This document shows positions 48,650 to 56,875 of a stretch of 64,000 nucleotides of DNA, piece after piece. The position numbers and the translations under genes are program-made. The notes under the pieces are model-generated. The model was not told the DNA's origin and ran no database searches. It saw only the letters and a list, made by a program, of their open reading frames with translations. Position 1 is the first letter of the stretch. Every line of letters begins with the position of its first letter. The DNA lies in contig NZ_JAHTBI010000053.1 of the NCBI RefSeq assembly GCF_019168305.1, positions 51,136-115,135 on the forward strand, in the 5' to 3' direction. This DNA is from Pseudomonas aegrilactucae. Lineage in GTDB: Bacteria > Pseudomonadota > Gammaproteobacteria > Pseudomonadales > Pseudomonadaceae.

Positions 48650-49702
48650 TCAGGCCTTTTTCTCAGGCCGTTTCGGATCGGTCGGGTTGAGTTCGAACTT
48701 GGCCACCGGCGCCACCTCAAGCGTGGTGACCGTGCCCTGTTGGCCGAGCGAGTAGGTGACTTTGGCGATCAGCATCTGGCGCTCCAGGCCCAGCACCGGG
48801 TCGCGCACCCACACCCGGGTGTTGTGTCGCCACAACGCACCGTTGGACTGGCGCCAGCCCTGCACCTTGTAGGTCACCGCCCAGGTTTGCGCGGCGCGGC
48901 TGCGGCGCTCCCAGAGGGCGCGGGTCTGCGCGGTTTCCTGGTCGAGCTGACGGCTCTCGTTGATCCACAGCACGCGCTTGCGCACCTGAGGGTCCTGCAC
49001 CCGCGCCTCGACCTGGCTGGCCTTGCTCGCGGGTTCGTCGTCGCTGGCCTTGCGCTGGCCGCAGACGCGGTACTCCGAGTAGCGCTGGTTGTAGCCCAGC
49101 GCTGCACTGGCCCAGAGCACGTTGCGACCGACCTCCAGCGCGTCGCACGCCTCACCGCCGCTACCCGGAGCGCTCAGCACCAGGTTGCCTTCGGCATCGT
49201 CGGTGGAGTACGCCAGCAACAGCACCAGCAGGCGGTCGATGGACTTGAACACCGTCTCCCCCGGCTGAATGCAATGCTGCGCCACGGGCTTGAGCTGTCC
49301 CAGCTCGCTGCGCACCTTCACGCCATAGGGTGCAGACAGGGCCTGGGCAATCTGCAACAGGTTCTGCTGACGCCACTGCCCGGGTTGGTTGATGGCAGCA
49401 CACTCCACCAGATCGATCGTCAAGGACTCGCCCTTGACCGTCAGTTGGGTGGACTTGCCGTCATAGCTGATCGGCGTGGACGAAACCCAGCCGGTGAGCA
49501 CCTTGTCGGTACCGATTCGCACCTCACAGCGATCACCGGCACGTATTGGCAAATCATGGGTCTGACCCGGCCATTGCCAGGTGATGCCGAGGCTGAAGCT
49601 GCGCGCCTGCTGTTCGAAGCCCGTAGTGATCTCGATGCTCTTCCAGCCGCCGTAATCCAGCGTACCCACCGTGAGCGTGACGCTATCCTGCGAACGGGTC
49701 AT
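48650..49702 (-). CDS. Baseplate hub protein (Mu gp44 / gpP)
   Basis: A 350-residue baseplate hub protein. It includes GWVSSTPISYDGKSTQLTVKGESLTIDLVECAA and the hub-like GETVFKSIDRLLVLLLAYSTDDAEGNLVLSAPGSG. It is equivalent in position to Mu gpP (gp44). The gene is four bases from the gp43-like gene and 27 bp from the spike gene. Confidence 0.88.
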   Translation of the reverse strand: MTRSQDSVTLTVGTLDYGGWKSIEITTGFEQQARSFSLGITWQWPGQTHDLPIRAGDRCEVRIGTDKVLTGWVSSTPISYDGKSTQLTVKGESLTIDLVECAAINQPGQWRQQNLLQIAQALSAPYGVKVRSELGQLKPVAQHCIQPGETVFKSIDRLLVLLLAYSTDDAEGNLVLSAPGSGGEACDALEVGRNVLWASAALGYNQRYSEYRVCGQRKASDDEPASKASQVEARVQDPQVRKRVLWINESRQLDQETAQTRALWERRSRAAQTWAVTYKVQGWRQSNGALWRHNTRVWVRDPVLGLERQMLIAKVTYSLGQQGTVTTLEVAPVAKFELNPTDPKRPEKKA

Positions 49703-49705
49703 GGC

Positions 49706-50947
49706 TCACTCCTGGGCCACTTGCAGTGGCAGCGGTGGCACGAAGCCGGGGTGCAGAATGCGATTGCGCTGCACGATCTCACCGGCACGTGTCGCATCGG
49801 CGAAGCGCCGATAGGCCAGCACCAGGGCCGGCAACGTCTGCTCGGGGGTCAGGCGGAGCATGCGCACACCCGATGCCGCCACCGCATTCAGGTGCGCCAG
49901 CAGTTGCTGGCGCAGCAGGCTCAGCGCCTGATAGTGCTCGGCATCCGCCTTGAGCGAAGCCTGCCAGATCACCTCCTCGAGCTGATCGCGCAGGGCCAGC
50001 ACATCGTCGACTACCGGCACATCGTGGCGCTGCACCGGCTGCACCACCTGCTGGGCCAGCGTGGGCACAACGCCCAGGACCGGTACCGCATCGGCTACCG
50101 GCATCCGCGCGATCAACAACGCCGCCTGCACCAGCAGAGCATCCTGCAGCAGGTCGGCACTGGCCTGGGCGGCGCGGCTGGTGTCCTTGCCGTTGGCAGG
50201 CACCAGGCGGTCGAGTTGCGCAGCGCCCTCGGCCTGCTGCGTGGCACTGGCCAGCACGCCGCGATAGGCTCCCGCCCCGTTCAGCCCCTCCTTGAGCTGC
50301 GCAAAGTAGCTGGAAAACAGGCCGCCCAGGGCGAACGGCGCAGTCACCACCGACTGCACCAGCCCGTTGAGATTGCCGACCACGGCCAGCAGCGGCTTGA
50401 ACTGCTGGTTGATGAGGTTGTACACCCCCGAGAGTCGGCTGCGCAGGCCGAGCAGGTTGATGCGTGCCTTGTCCACCTGCGCCATCACCGTGCGATAGCG
50501 CGCAACGGCCGAGTCCAGCAGCGAGTCGGCAGCCTTCTCCAGTTGCTGGCCGGTATTGGCGTGCACCGTCGGGAATTTCAGCGGTGCATCAGGGTGGAAC
50601 TTGAGCGTGAAGCTGGCCACCCCACCGGCCTTGCGGTCCTGGCTCAGCTCGCACTCGCCGACCTTGACCTGCATGCGCCCCAGCCAGGGGTGCAGCAGCT
50701 CTCCCGCGCCCAGGGCCAGGGCTTGCAGCAGGCGGTCGCGCTGCTCGAAGCAATCGGGGCCGATCACAAAACCCGTGAGGGTATGTGTCCTGGCCTGGTG
50801 CCCAAGGCTTTCGAAATAGGCTTGGTCACGCTGTGGGTACTCATGCAGCACGCCCTTGATACCCACCGGTACCTTGGCCGACTCGACCCAGAACGGCACG
50901 CCAGCGAAGGTGGCGGGCAGCAGGCTCTGACGCCAACTGTTGCTCAT
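49706..50947 (-). CDS. DNA circularisation-type tail protein (Mu gp43/gpN)
   Basis: A 413-residue protein with an N-terminal DNA_circ_N-type domain (WRQSLLPATFAGVPFWVESAKVPVGIKGVLHEYPQRDQAYFESLG), as in Mu gpN, which is a tail component despite the name. A long helical part follows, with several hydrophobic helices. Its start overlaps the tape-measure stop by four bases. Function in particle assembly is inferred from position. Confidence 0.88.
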   Translation of the reverse strand: MSNSWRQSLLPATFAGVPFWVESAKVPVGIKGVLHEYPQRDQAYFESLGHQARTHTLTGFVIGPDCFEQRDRLLQALALGAGELLHPWLGRMQVKVGECELSQDRKAGGVASFTLKFHPDAPLKFPTVHANTGQQLEKAADSLLDSAVARYRTVMAQVDKARINLLGLRSRLSGVYNLINQQFKPLLAVVGNLNGLVQSVVTAPFALGGLFSSYFAQLKEGLNGAGAYRGVLASATQQAEGAAQLDRLVPANGKDTSRAAQASADLLQDALLVQAALLIARMPVADAVPVLGVVPTLAQQVVQPVQRHDVPVVDDVLALRDQLEEVIWQASLKADAEHYQALSLLRQQLLAHLNAVAASGVRMLRLTPEQTLPALVLAYRRFADATRAGEIVQRNRILHPGFVPPLPLQVAQE

Positions 50948-52452
50948 GGTTGGGCTCCTTGTGAAAGTGAACGCATACCGACATCGCCGCGGATGCTCAC
51001 ACCCGGTTGGCTGCTCTGGGTGTTCACCACGCTGATACCCGGCGGGGCGTTGTCGAAGCGCACCAGCAACGAGCCGTCGAGGGCCATGCGCTGCGCTTCT
51101 GCGGTTTGCTGGACCAGGCTGGGCGCTGGGCTTGCTGCAGCCGTGCTGGCCAGCATGGAAGTACCTTGCAGCGCGGGATCCCTGGGCGGTGTGTCCTCTG
51201 TCGGCGTGCCCGAAGCGAGCGCCCCGGCGAGCACCACGGTTGCCTTGGCCTGGGGTGCAGACCAGTCGCTGATGGCCTTGCCCGCCTCCTGCAGCTCAGC
51301 CCCCAGGCTGGCACCCAGCAGTTGCGCAATAGGTGCCACCAGCGCAGAGATCTTGTCGACCCAGTCCTTGATCCAGGCCTGGACCGGGGCCCATTTCTCT
51401 TGCAGTGCCTCCAGCGGTGATCCATTGAACAGGCCATTGAATGCCGCGCGCACGCCCTCCAACCTGGCCATGATTGCTTGAGCCCAGCCGCCCAGGTACT
51501 CGGTCACTGCGCCCCAGCCCTCCTCCAGCGAAGGCAATGGCGACCACCCGAAATACTCGCGCATGCGCGCCCAACCTGTTGCCACGACGTCCACCGTGCG
51601 GGTGATCAGCCCCTCGATCCAGAAGGGAAGCCGCACCCACACCATCACCAGTGCTGGCAGCGGGTCCCAGGCAACTACTGCCTGGATGCCCTCCCAGATA
51701 CTCTGCGCCGTTGCCGTCAGCCCGGACCACAGACCGACGAACCATTCAGTCATGCCGTTCCAGACCCCGACCACGGTCGCCGCCACTTGGGTGAAGAACG
51801 CGCCAAGGGGTTCCCAGTAGGCGACGATCAGGCCTACGCCAATTGCCACTGCCGTCACCAGCAAACCGATGCCGGTGGCGCTCAGCGCCAGCATGGCGGC
51901 CACGCGGAACACCGTGAACGCCGCTGCTGCTGCGGCCAGCCCTTCGGCCAGGTTGGGATTGATCACAATCAACTGCGCAAGGTTCTGCAGCAGCGGCGTG
52001 ATCGCCTGCGCCAGGGCGACGGCCACCGGCAGCAAGGCCACGCCGAATGCCAGCACCACACCGTTGATCGAGCCTTCGAGCTGCTCGAAACTTTCTTTGG
52101 CCTGCAGCACACCGGCTTGCGGCAACAGCCGCGCCAGCGACTCGCGGTCCAGCCCGGTATTCTCGAGCGGGTCAACCTGCACCGGCCCCAGCTCCAGGTC
52201 GTGCACGTACTGCTCGAATGCCAGCGCCGCCTTGACCCCGCTGACAAACGGCGCAGCCAGCCCTTCGCCCTTGAGCAAGGTGCCAAGGTCCACCTCTGCC
52301 AGCTTGCTGCCTTGCAACGCCGCGCGAAAACCTTCGACCTTGGGTGTCTGTGCCACGACCTCGCGGGCAGCCTGGCGTACCTGTATCAGGTTCACGCTCA
52401 GTTGCCGGGCGTCGACCACCAGCCGGTTAAGCGGTAATTGATCTGCCATCAT
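50944..52452 (-). CDS. Tape measure protein, Mu-like module
   Basis: A 502-residue tape measure protein that sets tail tube length and is threaded through the tube. It has an N-terminal charged helical part and a large hydrophobic block at about 130-290 (NGVVLAFGVALLPVAVALAQAITPLLQNLAQLIVINP, AAMLALSATGIGLLVTAVAIGVGLIVAYWEPLG). Trp-rich repeats follow, then a disordered C-terminal end. At about 0.15 nm per residue the tube would be near 75 nm, a rough inference. It overlaps the frameshift extension of the upstream chaperone by four bases. Confidence 0.9.
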   Translation of the reverse strand: MMADQLPLNRLVVDARQLSVNLIQVRQAAREVVAQTPKVEGFRAALQGSKLAEVDLGTLLKGEGLAAPFVSGVKAALAFEQYVHDLELGPVQVDPLENTGLDRESLARLLPQAGVLQAKESFEQLEGSINGVVLAFGVALLPVAVALAQAITPLLQNLAQLIVINPNLAEGLAAAAAAFTVFRVAAMLALSATGIGLLVTAVAIGVGLIVAYWEPLGAFFTQVAATVVGVWNGMTEWFVGLWSGLTATAQSIWEGIQAVVAWDPLPALVMVWVRLPFWIEGLITRTVDVVATGWARMREYFGWSPLPSLEEGWGAVTEYLGGWAQAIMARLEGVRAAFNGLFNGSPLEALQEKWAPVQAWIKDWVDKISALVAPIAQLLGASLGAELQEAGKAISDWSAPQAKATVVLAGALASGTPTEDTPPRDPALQGTSMLASTAAASPAPSLVQQTAEAQRMALDGSLLVRFDNAPPGISVVNTQSSQPGVSIRGDVGMRSLSQGAQP

Positions 52453-52876
52453 TGCACCTGCTGTATCGCATTGATCCGTTGCGCGTGCTCCAGCGATTCG
52501 CGCAGCACGTCCAGTGGCCTGGCCATCATCTGTTGCGGGTCTACCTTCCAGAACCAGGCCAGGTCATGCGCAACCGCGATCAGGTCGGCGACGGAGCCGA
52601 CGCCGCACTCATGAAAAAACCGGCGACGACCCAGCTCGCCGTGTTCAAGTCCGACAGATCCAGCTGGTTGACCGTGGACGGCGGCACGCCCGCGCACACC
52701 GCGATGTACTTGGCGGCCACGTCCATGTCCAGGCTGACTTCCTCGTTTTTGTCGATGCGGTAGGGCAACGCCTTGATCGCGCGCACTTCCTGTACCGTCG
52801 GGCGACGCAGATCGAGTTCGTAAAGGGTTTCGCCGTGCGCCTCGACCGGCACGTTGAGGGTGATTGCCTTGCTCAT
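52449..52876 (-). CDS. Tail assembly chaperone, long form by -1 frameshift (Mu-like module)
   Basis: The zero-frame product (52580-52876) can be extended by a -1 shift on the T TTT TTC site at 52613-52619. The result ends in the second frame VGSVADLIAVAHDLAWFWKVDPQQMMARPLDVLRESLEHAQ and stops at 52449-52451. Such long/short chaperone pairs are conserved in double-stranded DNA phages between the tube and tape-measure genes, and the extension is known to help load the tape measure. The long form is inferred from sequence alone. Confidence 0.75.
52580..52876 (-). CDS. Tail assembly chaperone, short form (Mu gp41-like)
   Basis: A 98-residue protein: SKAITLNVPVEAHGETLYELDLRRPTVQEVRAIKALPYRIDKNEEV with the tail-assembly-chaperone pattern ('LRRPTVQEVRAIKAL'). 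The start overlaps the tube stop in ATGA. It ends at 52580 unless a -1 frameshift at 52613-52619 extends it. Its place between tube and tape measure is diagnostic. Confidence 0.85.
   Translation of the reverse strand: MSKAITLNVPVEAHGETLYELDLRRPTVQEVRAIKALPYRIDKNEEVSLDMDVAAKYIAVCAGVPPSTVNQLDLSDLNTASWVVAGFFMSAASAPSPT
52613..52619 (-). other. Programmed -1 frameshift site T TTT TTC
   Basis: On the minus strand the heptamer TTTTTTC is positioned as X-XXY-YYZ in the zero frame (GGT TTT TTC ATG), 34 bases before the zero-frame stop. The -1 frame continues open for 55 codons with tail-chaperone-like sequence. Confidence 0.75.
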
Positions 52877-53220
52877 TGCCAGCTCCCCTTGATGCCGTTG
52901 AATTCCAGTGCCAGCGTGGCGTCATCGCCCTTGGCGGCCGGTTCGCCTACCAGATAGGCACCGGCCAGCACGTACACCTTGCCGTTGCTGAACTCACAGG
53001 TGACGGTCATGTCGGTACCGTTGACCAGCTGTTTGAGAGGGAAATCCGGGGTGTACAGCGCGGTCACCTTCAGCGACGGCTTGAGCTCGGTTTCCTTGTA
53101 GTAGCCAGGCACCACGGTTTCGCGTGTCACCTCCATCAGGGGCGCCTCGCAGCCGCCACTGATGGTCAGTTGGGCGCCGTCGACCTTGACGTAGCAGGTG
53201 CCTGCAATTTTTTGAGCCAT
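52873..53220 (-). CDS. Tail tube protein, Mu-like module (gpM)
   Basis: A 115-residue tail tube protein starting MAQKIAGTCYVKVDGAQLTISGGCEAPLMEVTRETVVPGYYKETELKPSLKVT, with a beta-rich structure of the gpM family. A good GGAG site precedes the ATG. It follows the sheath gene with a 65-bp gap that contains a hairpin. Confidence 0.92.
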   Translation of the reverse strand: MAQKIAGTCYVKVDGAQLTISGGCEAPLMEVTRETVVPGYYKETELKPSLKVTALYTPDFPLKQLVNGTDMTVTCEFSNGKVYVLAGAYLVGEPAAKGDDATLALEFNGIKGSWQ

Positions 53221-53236
53221 GGGTATCTCCAGAATG

Positions 53237-53258
53237 AAAAAGCCCGCACGCGGCGGGC
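53237..53258 (-). terminator. Hairpin with T run between sheath and tube genes (Mu-like module)
   Basis: Stem GCCCGC / GCGGGC with a 5-base loop and five T on the minus strand. It sits between two genes of the same operon, so it is more likely to lower than to end transcription of the tube gene, or to protect an mRNA end. Confidence 0.6.
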
Positions 53259-53285
53259 CGAAACAAGGGTAGTCACCGCGCCGCG

Positions 53286-54782
53286 TCAGGCGAGCGCGTC
53301 GTACTGCAGGCGGAACTGGTTGAGCAGTGCGAACACCCGCAGGCCATTGATGTAGTCCGGCGGGAACAGCACGTTGACCCGGCTCGGGTCGTTGCCGTCG
53401 CGCTCCACCACCAGGTGCTGGGCGAACAGCTCGGCGTTCTCTACATGGCCTTCGAGCTCCAGCTTGGCGTACTGCGCAATCAGCTCGCCACGCAGGGTGG
53501 CGGGGGTCACGATCGGCTGACCGGCGCCGAAGCGGGTGCCGTCGCTGGCCAGCTTGTGGCGCCCGTACTTGCTGGTGATCACCCCTTGCAGGCGGCGGAT
53601 GATGAACGCCGACTGGTGCAGGGTTTCACTGTCCAGATAGGAATTGTCGGGCTGGCCAAAGGCGTTCTTCTGGTAGGTGGTGATCGAGCGCTGGATACGT
53701 ACCGCACCGCCCTCATAGTAGGCGGTGGCGATACCGTAGCTGAGCAGCGACTGACGCTCGCTCAAGGTGAAACGCTCGCTGGCGGCCGCCGGCTCCACAC
53801 CGGGCAAGGTGCCGCTCTGGGTCGGCCGGCTGGCGTCAGCGGACAGGAACGCGGCGCTGCGTGCAGCCAACGCCGCGGCCTGTACCCACACGGGTTGCGG
53901 TACACCCGGCTCGATGCCCTGCAAGGTCATGTGCTGGTCGTTGCGCGCCTGTCCGGCGGCGACCAGGGTGCCGACGGTGCCGCGCTTGGCGCCGTAGACA
54001 TGGCCGTACAGTTGCTTGGACCAGGACCAGCGGCCGGCACTGTCGTCCATGGCGGTTTTCCACGCATCCAGGCTGGTGCTGTCCGACCATGGCATGCAGA
54101 TGAACTCGAACGGCTCGTCGCCCAGTGCCGCCAGTGCCTGGACCTGGTCCGGCACACCGACACCACCCTGCATCGGGCCAAGGGTCACGCCCAGGCCTGC
54201 CGGGGTCTGCTCGCCATGGCTGCGCCCCAGGCGGTTGAGGTGCAGTTTGAGGTCATTGCCGCTGTCACCGGACCATTTGCAGGTCAGGGTCAACAGGCCC
54301 TCGGCGGCCGTGGCAGTCACTGGCAGGTCGGCGTTGGCATTGATGCTCAACGCCAGCGCGGCGGCGGCCTGCACGGCAGTGGTGCCGGCGGCGACGGTGG
54401 CCTGAACGCGTACCCCGCCCACATACAGATTGATTGCACCGTTCTCGGTGGCGCCGCCGTCCAGCTGGAGCTCGGCCCTGGCTGCAGTGCCCTGGTCGTG
54501 GTGCAGTGGCAGGCACCAGACCTCGCCGAGCGGGTCGGCCTTGCGCCACGTCTCGTACATGCTTGCCAGCATCGAGCCCGGGCCGCCGAGCTGGCGGGCC
54601 AGCGCAACGCTGGACACCAGTACCAGCGCGCCGGTTTCGGCGCCAGGCAGGTTGTCGTTGACCTGGCCCACGATCAGCCGGCGCAGGTTGGACGCCGCGC
54701 TATTGGCGGCCGAGTTGTCCATTTCGGCATAGAACAGCGGTACACGAATGTCCGCGGGGATAGTGCTGAAGCCTACCGACAT
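53286..54782 (-). CDS. Tail sheath protein, Mu-like module (gpL)
   Basis: A 498-residue contractile sheath protein of the Mu gpL family, starting MSVGFSTIPADIRVPLFYAEMDNSAAN. The C-terminal sheath core is DSETLHQSAFIIRRLQGVITSKYGRHKLASDGTRFGAG, near FPPDYINGLRVFALLNQFRLQYD at the end. Sheath contraction drives the tube through the target envelope. The ATG at 54782 overlaps the gp38-like stop by one base. Confidence 0.93.
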   Translation of the reverse strand: MSVGFSTIPADIRVPLFYAEMDNSAANSAASNLRRLIVGQVNDNLPGAETGALVLVSSVALARQLGGPGSMLASMYETWRKADPLGEVWCLPLHHDQGTAARAELQLDGGATENGAINLYVGGVRVQATVAAGTTAVQAAAALALSINANADLPVTATAAEGLLTLTCKWSGDSGNDLKLHLNRLGRSHGEQTPAGLGVTLGPMQGGVGVPDQVQALAALGDEPFEFICMPWSDSTSLDAWKTAMDDSAGRWSWSKQLYGHVYGAKRGTVGTLVAAGQARNDQHMTLQGIEPGVPQPVWVQAAALAARSAAFLSADASRPTQSGTLPGVEPAAASERFTLSERQSLLSYGIATAYYEGGAVRIQRSITTYQKNAFGQPDNSYLDSETLHQSAFIIRRLQGVITSKYGRHKLASDGTRFGAGQPIVTPATLRGELIAQYAKLELEGHVENAELFAQHLVVERDGNDPSRVNVLFPPDYINGLRVFALLNQFRLQYDALA

Positions 54783-54964
54783 TATCTCGCTCCTTGGGTT
54801 TTTGCCGCCTTGGCGGTTGTGAGGGTGACGTCGCCATCGGCCAGGCGGCGGCGCCACCAGACGCTGTCGCTGACTTCACGGCCGGCCGCAGGCAGCAGGT
54901 CGCCGGCCACGGGGTCGGGTACGGCGCGGCCTGCGGCCGGCACCACGGTAATGCGAGGGGTCAT
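54782..54964 (-). CDS. Mu gp38-like small protein (DUF2635)
   Basis: A 60-residue protein starting MTPRITVVPAAGRAVPDPVAGDLLPAAGREVSDSVWWRRRLADGDV, matching the DUF2635 pattern of Mu gp38 between the tail terminator and sheath genes. Function unknown. It overlaps the gp37-like gene by four bases and touches the sheath start. Confidence 0.85.
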   Translation of the reverse strand: MTPRITVVPAAGRAVPDPVAGDLLPAAGREVSDSVWWRRRLADGDVTLTTAKAAKTQGAR

Positions 54965-55545
54965 GGGTTGAGTTCTCCGATAAAGGTCATTTCGATGCGC
55001 CCGTCCGGGCCGGGCTGGCGCAGGTTGGGATCGGCGGGGTCGATGGCATCGACATCGAGGCGAACGCGTTCCAAGGTTGCCAACCCGTCGAGTTGCCGTT
55101 CATGCCAGGTTTCGGCGGGCTGGCTCGCGCTGCTGCGGCCCAGTTGGAACGGCGCAATGAAGCGGTAGCGGTAAAGCACCCGGCTGGCATCGCACAGCAG
55201 CAGTTCGCCGCCGGCGTACTCCACCGGGTCGTGCGCAGGCTGAGGTTTCCAGCCCACCAGGGCACGCCAGAGCTCGGCGCGCAGGTCGTCGAGTTGTTCC
55301 AGCGCCTGGGCGGTGCCGGGGCCGGCATCGAGCAGCAGGAGCACCTCGAAGCGATCCAGCAGGCTTTGCCGTGTGGCGTTCTGAAGGTCGTTGCGCTCGG
55401 CGTCGTCGCCCGTCAACAACAGGCAGGTGGTGGGCCGGGGTTGTGGTGTGAGTTGCTTGATCGCCGCCAGGTCGAGCCCGACGACAGCTGAGTTGACCAG
55501 GCTGGGGCAGTGCGCCAACTGGTCAACCAGGGCACTGGGTTTCAT
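54961..55545 (-). CDS. Tail terminator/completion-like protein (Mu gp37-like)
   Basis: A 194-residue protein (MKPSALVDQLAHCPSLVNSAVVGLDLAAIKQLTPQPRPTTCLLLTG). It is equivalent in position and size to Mu gp37, a protein that joins tail and head or caps the tube. It is the first gene of the Mu-like module; only 17 bp separate it from the gpD stop of the P2-like module, so the two modules form one transcription unit. Confidence 0.8.
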   Translation of the reverse strand: MKPSALVDQLAHCPSLVNSAVVGLDLAAIKQLTPQPRPTTCLLLTGDDAERNDLQNATRQSLLDRFEVLLLLDAGPGTAQALEQLDDLRAELWRALVGWKPQPAHDPVEYAGGELLLCDASRVLYRYRFIAPFQLGRSSASQPAETWHERQLDGLATLERVRLDVDAIDPADPNLRQPGPDGRIEMTFIGELNP

Positions 55546-55562
55546 GTGGGACTCCTGAGTAG

Positions 55563-56606
55563 TCAGGCAGGCCCGACCTCGGGTGACTGGCCGGATTTAC
55601 CCTGACCTCCCTTGGCCGTAGCCTTGCCTTGCTTGCCGCCATTGCACTCGACCGTGGTACTCCACCCCGACGCGCTGAACACCTGCTCGATCGACTCGAT
55701 CAGGTACTCGCCATCCAGGCCAGGCTTGAAGCCCTGGGCATCGAGCGTGCGCTCGACGAACAGGTCGGTACGGCCCGGCATTTCCAGGCGCAGGTTGGCG
55801 GTGCTGCGGTTGAGCGCAGCCAGGCGGGCCTTGGCGGCCTGCTCGGCGGCGTTGCGGTTGGGGTAGAGATGACGGTCGGTGTGCACCGCCGACAGGTCCT
55901 GCGGCGCGCCGTCGTTGTTCAGGTCGACCACCGTCTGGCGCCCGGTCCTGCTGTCCAGGTGCCGGGTTTGCACGGCCTTGTGCGTACCCTTGTCGTTCAT
56001 GCGAAACTGCCAGCTGCGCACGTCGCTGCGACTGATCCGAACGTTGCCCAGCGCCTTGCCGCTGGCGCTCTTGCCGGCCTGGCGCGGCATCACCAGCAAA
56101 CTGCCGTTGGCCACCTTGGCGGTGCAGTCGAACAGGCGCCCAAGGCGTGTGATGAAGTTGAAGTCCGACTCGTTGAACTGGTCAATGCGCGGGACCTGCA
56201 CGGTCACCGGGCATACCGGTTGCCAGCCATTGCGCGCGGCAATGTCACGCACGATCTGCTGCAGCGTGACGTTTTCCCAACTGCCGCTGCGCACGGTCTT
56301 GCCGCTACCGCGCATGTCGCTGGCCTTGCCACGGATCACGATGCTGTCGGGTGGCCCGGACAGCTCCACCTCATCCACGGCGTAGCGCCCCAAGCGCGTC
56401 AACACCTGGCCGGCGTAACCCAGATGCACTTCGATGGCTGCGCCGCGTGCCGGCAGGGCCACCTGACCATCGCGGTCGTCGATGCGCAGTTCGAACTCGT
56501 CCGAGTCCATGCCCGGCTTGTCGGTGGTGCGCAGCAACAGCAGGCGGTCGTTGATCAGCGCGGTGATGTCCTTGCCATCGGCCACGATACGAAACACAGG
56601 TTGCAT
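55563..56606 (-). CDS. Late-control gpD-like baseplate hub protein, P2-like module
   Basis: A 347-residue phage late control D family protein (P2 gpD), a tail hub component in R-type pyocins. Patterns include DSDEFELRIDDRDGQVALPARGAAIEVHLGYAGQVLTRLGRYAVDEVELSGPPDSIVIRGKA and RDIAARNGWQPVCPVTVQVPRIDQFNESDFNFITRLGRLFDCTAKV. The C-terminal tail is Lys/Gly-rich. It is the last gene of the P2-like module. Confidence 0.92.
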   Translation of the reverse strand: MQPVFRIVADGKDITALINDRLLLLRTTDKPGMDSDEFELRIDDRDGQVALPARGAAIEVHLGYAGQVLTRLGRYAVDEVELSGPPDSIVIRGKASDMRGSGKTVRSGSWENVTLQQIVRDIAARNGWQPVCPVTVQVPRIDQFNESDFNFITRLGRLFDCTAKVANGSLLVMPRQAGKSASGKALGNVRISRSDVRSWQFRMNDKGTHKAVQTRHLDSRTGRQTVVDLNNDGAPQDLSAVHTDRHLYPNRNAAEQAAKARLAALNRSTANLRLEMPGRTDLFVERTLDAQGFKPGLDGEYLIESIEQVFSASGWSTTVECNGGKQGKATAKGGQGKSGQSPEVGPA

Positions 56607-56668
56607 GGTTCATGCTCCGGAAAGGCCCGCCCCTGCTCAACGCAGGTTCGGGCGAAGTGGCAGCCTGC

Positions 56669-56875
56669 TCAGTCCCACAGTTGCACCAGGGCCTGGCTCG
56701 CCGGTGCCAGCGCGGGCAGCGTGATTGCCACCCCGGCACGAAAAGGCTGCGGCTCGTCGGCCAGGCCCTGGTTGGCGTCCAGCACGGCCTCGACGCTCCC
56801 GTTCAGATGCCCGTAATAGTGGTGGCAGAGGGTGTCGAGCAGGTCGCCGTCAGACGTTCTGCAAATCGTCGCCAT
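56669..56875 (-). CDS. Tail protein X (P2 gpX)
   Basis: A 68-residue LysM-like protein: MATICRTSDGDLLDTLCHHYYGHLNGSVEAVLDANQGLADEPQPF, with a C-terminal ITLPALAP. This matches P2 gpX, a tail-tip protein of 67 residues. The ATG at 56875 is used; an upstream start at 56920 would overlap gpU by more. It overlaps the gpU gene end by 26 bp. Confidence 0.92.
   Translation of the reverse strand: MATICRTSDGDLLDTLCHHYYGHLNGSVEAVLDANQGLADEPQPFRAGVAITLPALAPASQALVQLWD

Noticed and set aside
48740..51481. 913-codon plus-strand open frame antisense to the Mu-like baseplate genes
   Set aside because: The minus-strand genes have clear homologues, overlapping starts and stops and ribosome sites. Long antisense frames are common in high-GC DNA with strong third-position bias.
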